From positions 16,411,869 through 16,475,868 of the forward strand of contig JAKZAP010000009.1 of assembly GCA_023053575.1 (NCBI GenBank): a stretch of DNA of 64,000 bases, read 5' to 3'. Position numbers and translations under genes: made by a program. Below the pieces are notes generated by a model. That model did no database searches. It was not told the origin of the DNA and saw only the letters and a list, made by a program, of their open reading frames with translations. Of this stretch, positions 44,130-55,636 are shown piece by piece (position 1 is the first letter of the stretch; each line of letters begins with the position of its first letter). Origin of the DNA: Branchinecta lynchi. Its lineage: Eukaryota > Arthropoda > Branchiopoda > Anostraca > Branchinectidae.

Positions 44130-44576
44130 GAGATAAACTAGAAAGAATACAGAAGCGGGCTCTTCTTATTATTCAAAGTGGACCGAAGCTTCCCTACTCA
44201 TACATTTTAAAACACTTTAACCTAAAAACACTGCAGGAGCGCAGAAAGGAGCTAAGCACTGACTTCGGTTCAGCCATGGTGTTTCATCCTCTCCACTCCC
44301 AAGTCCTCCCTCCCCCTATCAAAATGTTAGAAGTCAAACGAGTGGTAAGGTCTAAGGTTCCCAAGCTCTGTCCCGTACCTACAAAACACGCTAGATATGC
44401 AAAAAGTTTTGTTCCCGAGTTCGTGAAATATTTTTAACGAAGTTTGAATTTTTAAGCGTACTGACATTTTACACATATATTGTAGTTTTTTCTGTCTGTT
44501 TGACAATAATCGCAAATTTGGTTTATAACCACGATAGTCGATTTTTAAAATAAACTTTGTATCTATCTATCTATCA
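44130..44576 (+). pseudogene. CR1-like LINE ORF2 end with (TCTA)n tail, copy 2
   Basis: Highly similar to 20925-21381 (DKLERIQKRALLIIQSG), with the same tail TTTGTATCTATCTATCTATC. It lies in WDR55 intron 2. The two copies flank exon 2 in direct orientation. Confidence 0.75.
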
Positions 44577-44666
44577 TCCGTGAAATTCGTCCAGGATTTA
44601 AGGCGGGGGGGGGGTGTAATTTGTCCTTTGAAGGATTTTTGGGACGGAATTTGCATTACCAGTTAA

Positions 44667-45121
44667 AGTTTAACTGAAAAGTCAACTTATTATTGCGTCA
44701 TATAATTGAATACACTGAATAAATTGGATCCTGCTAAGCGATTTTTTTATTTTCCACTATCTGCTCTAGTTATGTCGTTCAGAGTATCTGCGGTCGTCCC
44801 CACAACGTAAATTCTACTATGAGGCGGGAAATTTGAATCTCACACAAACGCGGCATTTCAGTGGGCAGTGATTAGCTTGGTGGAGACTGCTTAGTGCCCG
44901 AACAAACAAAAAAAAATCATAAATCTTTCTGGTAAAGCATACAACACAGATACAAGCGCATAGAGGTACCACAAAGTACTGAAGTTCCACTATTTGAAAA
45001 TCGATTATTCGTGAATAGCGGAATAGCAAAGTACCGCATTTTCAGCGGGTCTTCAAGCCAGTTTAAGTGAATAAGTAATGGGTAACTAGATTGTCCCATC
45101 CCAGCCTTTTTCAGCTAAACT
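44667..45121 (+). mobile_element. Family C (TTAA) MITE, intact, next to WDR55 exon 3
   Basis: Flanked by TTAA (44663-44666 and 45122-45125), with ends AGTTTAACTGAAAAG and CTTTTTCAGCTAAACT. The right end is 18 bases from exon 3 and itself carries a pyrimidine-rich CCTTTTTCAG. No ORF. Confidence 0.75.
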
Positions 45122-45143
45122 TTAAGTGATGGTTTTATTTCAG

Positions 45144-45329
45144 ATACAAGTACTCTAATGACGAGAACCAACTCCTGTATACACTTAGCAACCATGCTAA
45201 AAAGTCAATACGCGCCCTTGAGTTCAGCGACGATGGTGGATACCTGATCTCTGCATGCAGAGGTAGGCGGATCGCCCTTGTGGATTCGACTACGGCTCAA
45301 GTAAGAGCAGTTGTAAAAGATGCCCATGA
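45144..45329 (+). CDS. WDR55: WDR55 homologue, coding exon 3
   Basis: Acceptor GGTTTTATTTCAG|ATAC; donor CATGA|GTAAGT. Encodes the rest of blade 1 and blade 2: IYKYSNDENQLLYTLSNHAK, KSIRALEFSDDGGYLISACR and IALVDSTTAQVRAVVKDAH. 'SIRALEFSDDG' corresponds to the 'ACRAVAFSEDG' segment of vertebrate WDR55. 61 codons plus split codons at both ends. Confidence 0.92.
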
Positions 45330-45401
45330 GTAAGTCAACCCAAAAGCCTCCTCGTTCCAGTTCATAGATACTCCTTGAGCCCAAGCTGTCTGGGATATGT
45401 A

Positions 45402-45594
45402 CAGGCCCGTATCCAGGATTTTTTTTTTCGGGGGGGGGGGGGGGTTGCCTGCGGGTCGGACAAAAAAGTACAAAACAGACATAGATCAGAAGGAAATGCC
45501 TATACAAATGACCATTTTGTATGTTTCGGGGGGGGGGGGGGGGTCAACCCCCTAACCCCCCCCCCCCCCCCCCCCCCCCCTGGATACGGCCTTG
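45402..45594. mobile_element. hAT-type MITE with 8-bp duplication
   Basis: Ends CAGGCCCGTATCCAGG and CCTGGATACGGCCTTG, flanked by perfect GATATGTA (45394-45401 and 45595-45602). The 193-bp interior holds G and C homopolymers of 13-24 bases. 8-bp duplication and CA..TG ends fit the hAT superfamily. A similar end (CAAGGCCGTATCC) occurs alone at 9959. Confidence 0.85.
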
Positions 45595-45625
45595 GATATG
45601 TATATTCAGTAAGAAGACAAATAAA

Positions 45626-45910
45626 TATTCCTTCAGCCCAAGCTGACTGTGCACAAGTTTTCCCACAAGTTCGTATTTCCAACTTGAGCGGCTTTGAGCC
45701 TGAAGAGGACCCTTGCCAAGAAGGGCCGAAATATAGCTGTAATAAAAATTCAGCTGACGTATCCGTTTTCACTATCAGAGTCCGGAGAATAATCCGAAAA
45801 TACAAAGCTCCAGATATAAAGGCAAAACTCCAGGAGCTTCGTAATAATTTATCTGGACAAGCACATAAACGGCTTACCCCATATCACGGGCTCATCCGTT
45901 CGTTCTGTTG
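45626..45910 (+). ncRNA. Hammerhead-like module (copy 4) and downstream conserved tail
   Basis: The hammerhead-like core is at 45700-45766 (CTGAAGAG, ACCCTTG..AAGGG, CCGAAA). The frame continues to 45911 (RIIRKYKAPDIKAKLQELRN), which I do not recognise. The upstream TTCCTTCAG..AACTTGAGCGG matches 39862-39920. Probably a Penelope-like element piece. Confidence 0.4.
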
Positions 45911-46348
45911 ATTTTTGTGTTCATTTCGTTTTAGTGTTTCTTCCGTTGTTTATTTGTTTCTTTCACTTCTTTACTCCACTATCTTCACATTGTTTTAATG
46001 TCGAACAGTGTAAATAGATTATTATTATTATTGTTATTGTGTATTCCAGTTGTTAAATATATATTCTGGTTCAGCACTCTTGGTGGACTACACAGTTGGT
46101 TGGTTTCCAATCGCAGTTGGTTTCCAGTTTTAAAGTAAAAGACCCAGTTATAATTTTGAGGAAAAAGATGACCAAAGCCACAACCTGTACCCATTTTTTA
46201 ACAAGTGAATAAAATAGTGCGTACATAATTGTAACTTAGTTGTCGACATCGTGTGTATTTTTTATAGTATTTATGTGTTAATGAATGGACCAGATGGTTT
46301 AGGCATAGTTCTTTTTTATACATTATTTTGTACTCCTCAGTTCAGAGG

Positions 46349-46534
46349 GAAATAAATAAACTGTAAAAATTTCTCCGAATAAGGATGCAGTATTAGCTAC
46401 TGGGATTAATCTTATCTCTTAATCCGAATTAGGGATAATCTTATTTCAATAAAGACAAGAATGAATAGATTAGAATAGAATTTATTGCACAAAAAGCCTG
46501 TAGCAAATACTACAAGATTTGTTTTTACAGTGTA
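46349..46534. mobile_element. TA-type MITE, CACTGTAAAAA family, partial
   Basis: The left part ACTGTAAAAATTTCTCCGA, then GATGCAGTATTAGCTACTGG and GATTAATCTTATCTCTTAAT, matches the arm of the element at 46773-47436. The right end TTTTTACAGTG is at 46522-46532. The interior is replaced by a retroposon-like A/T tract. Confidence 0.5.
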
Positions 46535-46772
46535 GTTTCTGAGAATTCTCCATTGTTTCGTTATCAACATTTGCGACAGAGGTAGTGCAAGCATGGGTTC
46601 ATAAGGTAGTGAGCAGAACATGGTAAATTTCACTTTCTGTTCCAGAAACAGTGCAAAACCTCCATTGCCTGGGAAGCCCATTGCAGATGTTCTACCCACC
46701 TTTACCCGTGTATCTATTTTATCATTTCTGTCAGAAGTGAACAATGAGGCATTGGGGGACTTTCAGAAACTA

Positions 46773-47436
46773 CACTGTAAAAAAAAACCTTGCAGTATTT
46801 TGCCACTGGAATTAATCTAGCCTTATGTAAGGTTTGAAGCCAAGCTGACCATTCATTTCAAATAAAATAGAAAACGAGATTTTCGTTTTTTTTGCAGTGG
46901 GCCGTTTTCTGGGTGAAAGCTTCTGCGCTTTCCTAGACGGATGGTAAATTGTAAATACACACTATTCAGAATTGTAAATAATCACAGATTTGTACATATG
47001 CACTTTGAACACGCACATGTTATCTTTCTTTATTTTACTTTTATCTGCATGTCGTTCAGTCCGTATCGCTCTTCTGGTTTTTAGTTACATGTCGTCTTAT
47101 TGTTTGTTGGTTCCGCATCGTTTTTCTGTTGTTATTGTGGTGGATTTTATGATTTAGTTTTGTTTTTTTCGGTGAGGACAGTTTGCCGGAAGTGCAACTG
47201 AAATATCCGAAATTGTAGCTATCGCTCGCACATCATCTCGGAGGGGTAACTAGCTGACCAAGAAAACAAAAAAACACCCGGAAAATCTCGTTTTTCCATT
47301 TTATTTTTAATCTAGTCTTTACTGAGATAATCTTATCTCTAATTCGGATTCATCCTATCTCAATAGAGATAACATTAATCCCAGTAGCAAATACTGCAGT
47401 TAACTTTAATTTTACTCAGAGAAACTTTTTACAGTG
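46773..47436. mobile_element. TA-type MITE, CACTGTAAAAA family
   Basis: Ends CACTGTAAAAAAAAACC and TTTTTACAGTG, each bordered by TA (46771-46772 and 47437-47438). Arms pair through TTGCAGTATTTTGCCACTGG, AATTAATCTAG and AACGAGATTTTC. The centre is unpaired with no ORF. The form is typical of Tc1/mariner-derived MITEs. Confidence 0.7.
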
Positions 47437-47438
47437 TA

Positions 47439-47821
47439 GTCCACTTGGAAGTGCTGAACTGGAGTTGGCGAATTGACGTGTTCTAGTTTTCAAATTGGGT
47501 TCTGTAAACATTGAAATGTTTACAGACCCCATTGCGAGGCACGGCTATAGAGTGGCCGTGGGCTAACATCCATTACTAATCCAATTGTCCGTGACCGGAG
47601 AGAAGCGGCATATAATACTATGCCGCTGCTCGGACGTCTCGGACAAGCCAGTTGATGATCAAGCGCCGAGGCATGGTAAGGCCGAAGGCCTAGGTGAATT
47701 GCATGGTGTAGCTTAGTTATTAAAAAAAAAAAAAGGGGGTAGAGTGAGTGGAGGAAGGCCTGAGTGTCCATCATGTCTTCCAAAATGAAAAATAGTGCTT
47801 CAGTCTTCTATGTCCTTATGT
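47439..47821. other. Intronic stretch with an unidentified GC-rich block
   Basis: 47520-47700 is GC-rich and looks structured (inverted words GCGGCATA / TATGCCGC, AAGGCCGAAGGCCT). It is not an rRNA, snRNA or tRNA that I recognise. It may be a short retroposon body. Confidence 0.35.
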
Positions 47822-48599
47822 AAGAACAGGGTGGGGAATGTGGTCCACCAGTCTCATTCGCGGAACACACCAGTCTCACTGTTTTGAACCATCAGTCTCA
47901 GAAAAATGGCGCCGGGAACCACCAGTCTCGGAAACGAGACCAACAGTCTCAAATTCAGACCAACAGTCTCATCTAATTTCCAATTTATTTAAAGTAAAAA
48001 AGTGTTTTCTTTGTTTTTCTCTGTCAGTCCCTTGAATTACGCGCTTGTGTCAGAACTACAGGTAGAGTGAAGCTTGGGCTTTCAATACATGTATTCATCT
48101 CTGCTATTGGCTTGGTACTTCTCAGTGAGTAGGGCTCTGAAAAAGCAAACAAATTTATTTTTTTGTTTTCTGTGTTGTTTAATAGACTTCTGCTACTCTG
48201 CCAACTACAACAGGTAAAGTGAAGCCTGGGCTTTCAAACGATATATGATTCACTGTGACTGGATTACGAAGTGTCACATTGGGTGGCTCTGAAAAAACTG
48301 TTTTCGTAAACAAATGTAATTTCTAGGCTGTCTATGAGATTTCTTGGAATTTTCTAACTTTGCGACCAGTTTTGGAAGATAGACATCCATGTATCTCAGA
48401 TACTGGCTTAGTCAGTTTGTTGCTGGGTTCCTATGGTAAACTCATTAGCTGTTTTTTTTTTTAACTGCCTGCTTGATACTGCTGAATGTTTTGTCGCCTC
48501 TGTTCAGTTCACCTGACTGACTGGTCCGGTATTAGTTTGCTCCATCCTTTTTCCATGCATTTTCCATGCTTAAAATACTATTCTGAGGCTGTCTCTACA

Positions 48600-49490
48600 C
48601 AACTACAGTAAGCGGTCAAGTAACACTCAATGGAACCTATTATCGCTCACCAGAGCTGCGTTTTGTTCGCATTTCTAGTTGACTTAAGTTATTATTTTGC
48701 CGTTTTATTTGCTATTCTCAGTTGACTGATAGCGTTCAATTTATCCAATCTATTGAGATTGTCCACTAAAAGTTGACTTTGGACAACCGACAACAAATGG
48801 TCATTCGTTCCATGGATCACCGGTTAACCAACAGTGGAACATTTTATCGCTCACCAGAGCTGCGTTTGATTTGCATTTCCAGTTGACTGAAATAATCTTT
48901 TTGCGGTTTTATTTGCTATTCACAGTTAGCATTCAATTTATCCAGTGGACTCAGGTTGTCGACAAAAAGTTGACTTTTGCTGATCGAGATAAAATGGTAA
49001 TTCATTCCATGGTTAACCGGTTAACCTACAGTAAGCAGTCAAGTATCGCTCAATGGAACTTATTATCGCTCACCAGAGATGGGTCCGATTTGCATTTCCA
49101 GTTGACTTAAATCATCTTTTTGCTGTTTTATTTGCTATTCTCAGTTGACTGACAGCGTTCGATTTATCCAGTCAACTGAAATTGTCGATTAAAAGTTGAC
49201 TTTTGACAACCGAGAACAAATGGTCATTTGTTCCATGGTTAACCGGTTAAGCTACAGTAAGCGGTCAAGTAATGCTCAATGGAACTTATTATCGCTCACC
49301 AGAGCTGGGTTCGATTTGCATTTCCAGTTGAATTAAATCATCTTTTTGCTGTTTTATTTGCTATTATCAGTTGACTGATAGCATTCAACTTATCCAGTTG
49401 ACTGAGATTGCCGACTAAAAGTTGACTTTTGACAACTGAGAACAAATGGTCATTCATTCCATGGTTAACCGAGAATGTAAGCGTAGGTTG
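48600..49490 (+). repeat. Tandem about 220-bp units, left arm of foldback
   Basis: Four units each contain CAATGGAAC.TATTATCGCT, CACCAGAGCTG, TTGCATTTCCAGTTGACT, TTTTATTTGCTATTCTCAG and CCATGGTTAACCGGTTAA. They are diverged by scattered substitutions. The reverse complements fill the right arm (50700-54060). Confidence 0.75.
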
Positions 49491-50699
49491 AGAAAAAGAT
49501 TGCGGAATCCAACCAACCGGTCACCTTTTACTGGTCATTTCAAATTGCGGCCATGAGGCCGACATTTTTTCATGTTCTAACAAATCTGGTGCTACAGAGT
49601 ACGCTACCTATCCAATGATGGTAAAAAAAAAAAAAAATAAGCTTATTCTTAATGTTTTACACTGGCTATGGAAGTCCTAGCTAAAAGTGTTCAAGTTAAC
49701 CTACATGAACTAACGCACCCACTCTGGTAATTTTGTTTTGTTGGTTTTGGTGATTCTTTTTTCACATACCATACGTTCTTTACTAGTCCTCCATGAATAT
49801 TCCTCTCACTCTTTTTTTAATTGTTGAAGTACTATCTCCTCTGCAGATGTTGCTCTTGTCGTAGGAACATACTATTGTTTGTTACAGACATACTATTGTT
49901 TGTATGTTCAAGTACTATAGATTGGTGCACGTAAGAGGTCTCTTCATGAGACCCTCAAACTGAAGCTGCTACGTACAGCATCATCAAGGAGACAAGCAAA
50001 GGGTAATTTTAGTAATTGTCTAAATGTTATAGAACATGATTAGGTCGCTTTGTCATATTGTTTTAGTGATGTTCCCTTACCTTCTTGAGTTTCCACACCC
50101 TTGCCAAGAGCTAAATCGAACAATATGAATCAACTGAGAACAGCAAATAACAGAGTAAAATGATGATTTAAGTTAGCTAGAAATGCGAATAGAATGCAGC
50201 TCTGGTGAGTGATAATAGGTTCCATTGAGCAATACTTGACTGCTTACTGTAGGTTAACCAGTTAACCATGGAATGAATTACCATTTTATCTCGATCGTCA
50301 AAAGTCAACTTTTTGGTGATTCTTTTTTCACATACCATATGTTTTACTAGTCCTCCATGAATATTCCTCTCACTCTTTTTCTAATTGTTGAAGTACTATC
50401 TCCTCTACAGATGTTGCTCTTGTTATAGGAACATTCTATTGTATGTTACAAACATACTATTGTTTGTAGGTTGAAGTACTATAAATTGGTCCACGTAAGA
50501 GGTCTCTTCATGAGACCCTCAAATTGAAGCTGCTACGTACAGCATCATCAAGGAGACAAGCAAAGGGTAATTTTAGTAATTGTCTAAATGTTATAGAACA
50601 TGATTAGGTCGCTTTGTCATATTGTTTTAGTGATGTTCCCTTACCTTCTTGAGTTTCCACACCCTTGCCAAGAGCTAAATCGAACAATATGAATCAACT

Positions 50700-53600
50700 G
50701 AGAACAGCAAATAACAGAGTTTCAGTCAACTGGAAATGCAAATCAAATGCAGCTCTGGTGAGCGATAATAGGTTCCATTGAGTACACATATCTGTGGAAA
50801 GTCCATGCTTAAATCTACCAAAACTGGTTGTAAAGTTAGAAAATCCCAAGAAAGAGAATCTGAGTCGACTGGATAAATTGAATGCTAACTGAGAATAGCA
50901 AATAAAACAGCAAAAAGATTATTTCAGTCAACTGGAAATGCAAATCAAACACAGCTCTGGTGAGCGATAAAATGTTCCATTGAGCGATACTTGACCACTT
51001 ACTGTTGGTTAACCGGTTATCCATGGAATGAATGACCATTTGTTGTCGGTCGTCCAAAGTCAACTTTTAGTGGACAATGTCAGTCGACTGGATAAATAGA
51101 ACCTATCAGTCAACTGAGAATAGGAAGTAAAACTGCAAAATGACGATTTAAGTTAACTGGAAATGCAAATCAAATGCAGCAATAGTGAGCGATAAAATGT
51201 TCCATTGAGCAATACTTGACCGCTTACAGTTGGTTAACCGGTGATCCATGGAACGAATGACCATTTGTTGTTGGTCGTCCAAAGTCAACTTTTAGTGGAC
51301 AATCTCAATAGATTGGATAAATTGAACGCTATCAGTCAACTGAGAATAGCAAATAAAACGGCAAATTAATAACTTAAGTCAACTGGAAATGTGAATCAAA
51401 CGCAGCTCTGGTGAGCAATAATAGGTTCCATTGAGTGTTCCTTGACCGCTTACTGTAGTTGTGTAGAGACAGCCCCAAAATAGTATTTTAAGCATGGAAC
51501 GAACTAGTACCGGACCAGGCAGTCAGGTGAACTGAATAGTGAGACAACAAAAGATTCAACAGGGTCTAGCAGGTCAGTTAAAAAAACACAGCTAATGAGT
51601 TTATCAAAGGACACCATGAGCAAGAAACTGACTAAGCCAATATCAGAGATACACATATCTGTGTAAAGTCCATGCTTAAATCTACCAAAACTGGTTGTAA
51701 AGTTAGAAAATCCCAAGAAAGAGAATCTGAGTCGACTGGATAAATTGAATGCTAACTGAGAATAGCAAATAAAACAGCAGAAAGATTATTTCAGTCAACT
51801 GGAAATGCAAATCAAACACAGCTCTGGTGAGCGATAAAATGTTCCATTGAGCGATACTTGTACTGTTGCTTAACCGGTTATCCATGGAACGAATGACCAT
51901 TTGTTGTCGGTCGTCCAAAGTCAACTTTTAGTGGACAATGTCAGTCGACTGGATAAATAGAACCTATCAGTCAACTGAGAATAGGAAGTAAAACTGCAAA
52001 ATGACGATTTAAGTTAACTGGAAATGCAAATCAATGCAGCTCTAGTGAGCGATAAAATGTTCCATTGAGCAGTCTAGTACACTAGCCCCATTTCAGGCAC
52101 GGTGCTCAAACGTCTAGCACCATGCCTGGGTGCTAGACGTTCAAGCACTGTACCTTGGATTTCATGTATGGTGCATGGATTTCAGTATACAGTGCATACA
52201 GAAAAAAACACAGTTTCTGTCATCACAACTGAGCGCCGGCTCGGACAGGGCTGAAATTACTATGAATTAGAGAAATTAAAGACAATTCTTTTGTATATTT
52301 TTTACAACCAAAACAAAAGGGCTCTAATGATGATGGAGATGAAAAAGCTAACAGCACCCTATCTATTTTCCATGTATTTTCCCTATCTATTCCCCAAGAG
52401 CCAATATTCTGGTTGGCTGCTAGGTAAAAAAGCTGAGGCACAGGACACTTTGCATGCAAAACCCTTGACTATGTAGAAAAGGAAATGAGGTTTTTCACAT
52501 CTGTCATCAGCCAAGCCCTTTTGTTTTTGTTGTAAAAAATATATAAAGGATTGTCTTTGATTTCTCTAATTCATGGTAGTAATTGCAGCCCTGTCCGAGC
52601 TGGTGCTCAGTTGTTATGACAGAAACTGTGTTTTTGATGTATGCACTGTATACTGAAATCCATGCACCATACATGAAATCCAAGGTACAGTGCTTGAACG
52701 TCTAGCACCCAGGCATGGTGCTAGATGTTGAAGCACCGTGCCTGAAAAGGGGCTAGTGTACTAGACTGTCCATTGAGCAATACTTGACCGCTTACAGTTG
52801 GTTAACCGGTGATCCATGGAACGAAGACCATTTGTTGTCGGTCGTCCAAAGTCAACTTTTAGTGGACAATCTCAATAGATTGGATAAATTGAACGCTATC
52901 AGTCAACTGAGAATAGCAAATAAAACGGCAAATTAATAACTTAAGGTCAACTGGAAATGTGAATCAAACGCAGCTCTGGTGAGCAATAATAGGTTCCATT
53001 GAGTGTTACTTGACCACTTACTGTAGTTGTGTAGAGACAGCCCCAAAATAGTATTTTAAGCATGGAACGAACTAGTACCGGACCAGGCAGTCAGGTGAAC
53101 TGAATAGTGAGACAACAAAAGATTCAACAGGGTCTAGCAGGTCAGTTAAAAAAACACAGCTAATAAGTTTATCAAAGGACACCATGAGCAAGAAACTGAC
53201 TAAGCCAATATCAGAGATACACATATCTGTGTAAAGTCCATGCTTAAATCTACCAAAACTGGTTGTAAAGTTAGAAAATCCCAAGAAAGAAAATCTGAGT
53301 CGACTGGATAAATTGAATGCTAACTGAGAATAACAAATAAAACATCAAAAAGATTATTTCAGTCAACTGGAAATGCAAATCAAACACAGCTCTGGTGAGC
53401 GATAAAATGTTCCATTGAGCGATACTTGACCACTTACTGTTGCTTAACCGGTTATCCATGGAACGAATGACCATTTGTTGTCGGTCGCCCAAAGTCAACT
53501 TTTAGTGGACAATGTCAGTCGACTGGATAAATAGAACCTATCAGTCAGCTGAGAATAGGAAATAAAACTGCAAAATGATGATTTAAGTTAACTGGAAATG

Positions 53601-54060
53601 CAAATCAAATGCAGCTCTAGTGAGAGATAAAATGTTCCATTGAGCGATACTTGACCACTTACTTTAATCGGTTATCCATGGAACAAATGACCGTTTGTTC
53701 TCTGTTGTCAAAAGTCACCTTTAGTCGACAATGTCAGTCACCTGGATAAATTGAACGCTATCAGTCAACTGAGAATAGCAAATGAAACAGCGAAATGATT
53801 ATTTCAGTCGTCTGGAAATGCGGATCGAACCCAGCTCTGGTGAGCGATGATAGGTACATTGAGCGTTACTTGACCGCTTACTGTAGCTTAACCGCTTAAC
53901 CATGGAACGAATGACCATTTATTCTCGGTTCTCGAAAGTCAAATTTTAGTCCAAAATCTCAGTCGACTGGATAAATCGAACGCTATCAGTCAATGCAAAT
54001 CAAACGCAGCTCTGGTGAGCGATAATAGGTTCCATTGAGCGATACTTAACCTCTTACTGT
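50700..54060 (-). repeat. Tandem units and 1.56-kb duplication, right arm of foldback
   Basis: Reverse complements of the left-arm units. A block about 51220-51960 recurs nearly identically at about 52790-53520, including AGTACCGGACCAGGCAGTCA. The right arm is therefore expanded relative to the left. The first copy is followed by the nested element at 52070-52768. Confidence 0.7.
52070..52768. mobile_element. Mutator-type MITE nested in the foldback element
   Basis: Ends CAGTCTAGTACACTAGCCCC and its reverse complement, flanked by perfect 9-bp TCCATTGAG (52061-52069 and 52769-52777). Inverted arms pair over about 300 bp (GGTGCTAGACGTTCAAGCAC; TTTCATGTATGGTGCATGGA). 9-bp duplication and long arms fit Mutator-like elements. 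The centre (52310-52500) is unpaired. Confidence 0.85.
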
Positions 54061-55210
54061 AGTTGTGTATAGACAGCCTCAGAATAGTATTTTAAGCATG
54101 GAAAATGCATGGAAAAAGAATGGAACAAACTAATACCGTCAGTCAGGTGAACTGAACAGTGAGGCGACAAAACATTCAACAGTATCAAGCAGGGCAGTTA
54201 AAAAAAACAGCTAATGAGTTTACCATAGGAACCCAGCAACAAACTGACTAAGCCAGTATCAGAGATACATGGATTTGTGGAAAACTCATGCTTAAATCTA
54301 CCAAAACTGGTCGCAAAGTTAGAAAATTCCAAGAGTTTACCAAAACAGTTTTTTCAAAGCCACCCAATGTGACACTTGGTAATCCAGTAACAGTGAATCA
54401 TATATCGTTTGAAGGCCCAGGCTTCACTTTACCTGTTGTAGTTGGCAGAGTAGCAGAATTCTATTAAACAACACAGAAAACAAAAAAAATAAATTTGTTT
54501 GCTTTTTCAGAGCCCTATTCACTGAGAAGTACCAAGCCAATAGTAGAGATGAATACATGTATTGAAAGCCCAAGCTTCACTCTACCTGTAGTGCTGACAC
54601 AAGCGCGTAATTCAAGGGACTGACAGAGAAAAACAAAGAAAACACTTTTTTACTTTAAAAAAATTGGAAATTAGATGAGACTGTTGGTCTGAATTTGAGA
54701 CTGTTGGTCTCGTTTCCGAGACTGCTGGTTCCCGGCGCCATTTTTATGAGACTGGTGGTTCGAAACAGTGAGACTGGTGTGTTCGATTTTCAAAACGGCC
54801 GTGAGACTGGTGGACCACATTCCCCACCCTGAAGAAAGAGTTGTCGGCGAACCTTGAAACTTTCGCTGAAGGTTGAGTTGCATGACGGTAAAACTAGGCT
54901 AGGCCCAGAAAGCGCTATAAAGCCGTGTGTACAAAACGGAAGAACGGCGAAAAGCGGGGATTTCCGAAGCTTATTAATGCCATAAGCATGAGGTAATGAG
55001 ATAATGAAAATAATAAAAAAAGGCAGAATAAGCAAGAGATCCTTTGTTTCATCAACGTTCTGTACTGGCGTTTTCCATTCTAGTATTTTTCCCAGTATAA
55101 GCCAAAGTCAATTGATTTGTCATTGTTTTGCCGTCATTGCCAACGATATCCTTTAGTGACAAGTCTAAATAGAGAAAGTTTATAAGTTATATTTGATGGC
55201 GCTAAACATA

Positions 55211-55322
55211 TAAGTCAGTTCAGATTTATTCTAGCAATATTTTGCCCTTCTTGGTAAGGGTCCTCTTCAGGCTCAAGCTATTAGCCAAAATATCGCTATA
55301 ATAAATCTCAGCTGACCTATGA
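55211..55322 (-). ncRNA. Hammerhead-like module (copy 5), rearranged
   Basis: Minus strand 55275-55211 reads CTGAAGAG, GACCCTTACCAAGAAGGGC, then AAAATATTGCTAGAATAAATC, with the GAAA box mutated. Directly beside it, plus-strand AAAATATCGCTATAATAAAT then CTCAGCTGACC is the 3' half of the same module in the opposite direction. Confidence 0.35.
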
Positions 55323-55562
55323 TATAATATGATATTATATAGATTTATAACCTGCCAAAACTGTACAAGTACAATACGGGGCAGAGTATGAAAAAAATGA
55401 AGAAAATTAGCTATAATTCGCAGTAAACTTGGGCTATAGGAATACTTATAGTTTATAGATATTATAAATAGTAGATAGTATAGATAGTAGTGTAACAAAA
55501 ATGTAAACGTTTTATTAAATAAATAACAGTCTAAAGCTCAAAAAAAAACTTTTTCTTTTTAG
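55323..55562. other. Retroposon debris before WDR55 exon 4
   Basis: Contains TTTATAACCTGCCAAAACTG, resembling the (TTAC)n family end, and A/T-rich short repeats. The last 20 bases are the acceptor pyrimidine tract of exon 4 (ACTTTTTCTTTTTAG). Confidence 0.4.
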
Positions 55563-55636
55563 TTCACCGATTTATTGCCTGAAGTCAATTGAAGAACATC
55601 TGTTTGCGTCTGGAGACGATGAAGGGTATATTAAAC
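55563..55636 (+). CDS. WDR55: WDR55 homologue, coding exon 4
   Basis: 74 bases between TTCTTTTTAG| and |GTAAGT. Encodes DSPIYCLKSIEEHLFASGDD then EGYIK, with split codons at both ends. It matches the 'APINSLLLVDENVLATGDD' part of vertebrate WDR55 blade 3. Too short to be found as an ORF alone, but phase and sequence fit exons 3 and 5 exactly. Confidence 0.9.

Larger units (their letters stand above)
47827..54831. mobile_element. 7-kb foldback element with very long inverted repeats
   Basis: Both ends begin CAGGGTGGGGAATGTGGTCC and contain several GAGACTG(G/T)TGGT repeats. AAGAA flanks each end (47822-47826 and 54832-54836), a candidate 5-bp duplication. The arms continue as inverted copies for over 1.5 kb: TAATTTCCAATTT, AAGCTTGGGCTTTCAATACA and CACATTGGGTGGCT, all mirrored at 54340-54670. 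They merge into tandem units of about 220 bp (CAGTTGACTGATAGCGTTCA; CACCAGAGCTGCG; GGTTAACCGG). The loop has a 400-bp direct repeat (about 49736-50120 and 50317-50700). No transposase is visible, so it is non-autonomous. Confidence 0.85.

Noticed and set aside
45500..45805. Minus-strand frame rich in Gly/Pro overlapping the hAT MITE
   Set aside because: Arises from homopolymer C/G translated as Pro/Gly; not a gene.
47520..47783. Open minus-strand frame of 87 codons in a GC-rich block
   Set aside because: No domain, no start context and surrounded by repeats; kept only as an unidentified block.
48871..53498. Repeated small frames (about 70-80 codons) in the foldback arms
   Set aside because: They recur because the 220-bp units recur, on both strands; no start/stop conservation expected of genes.
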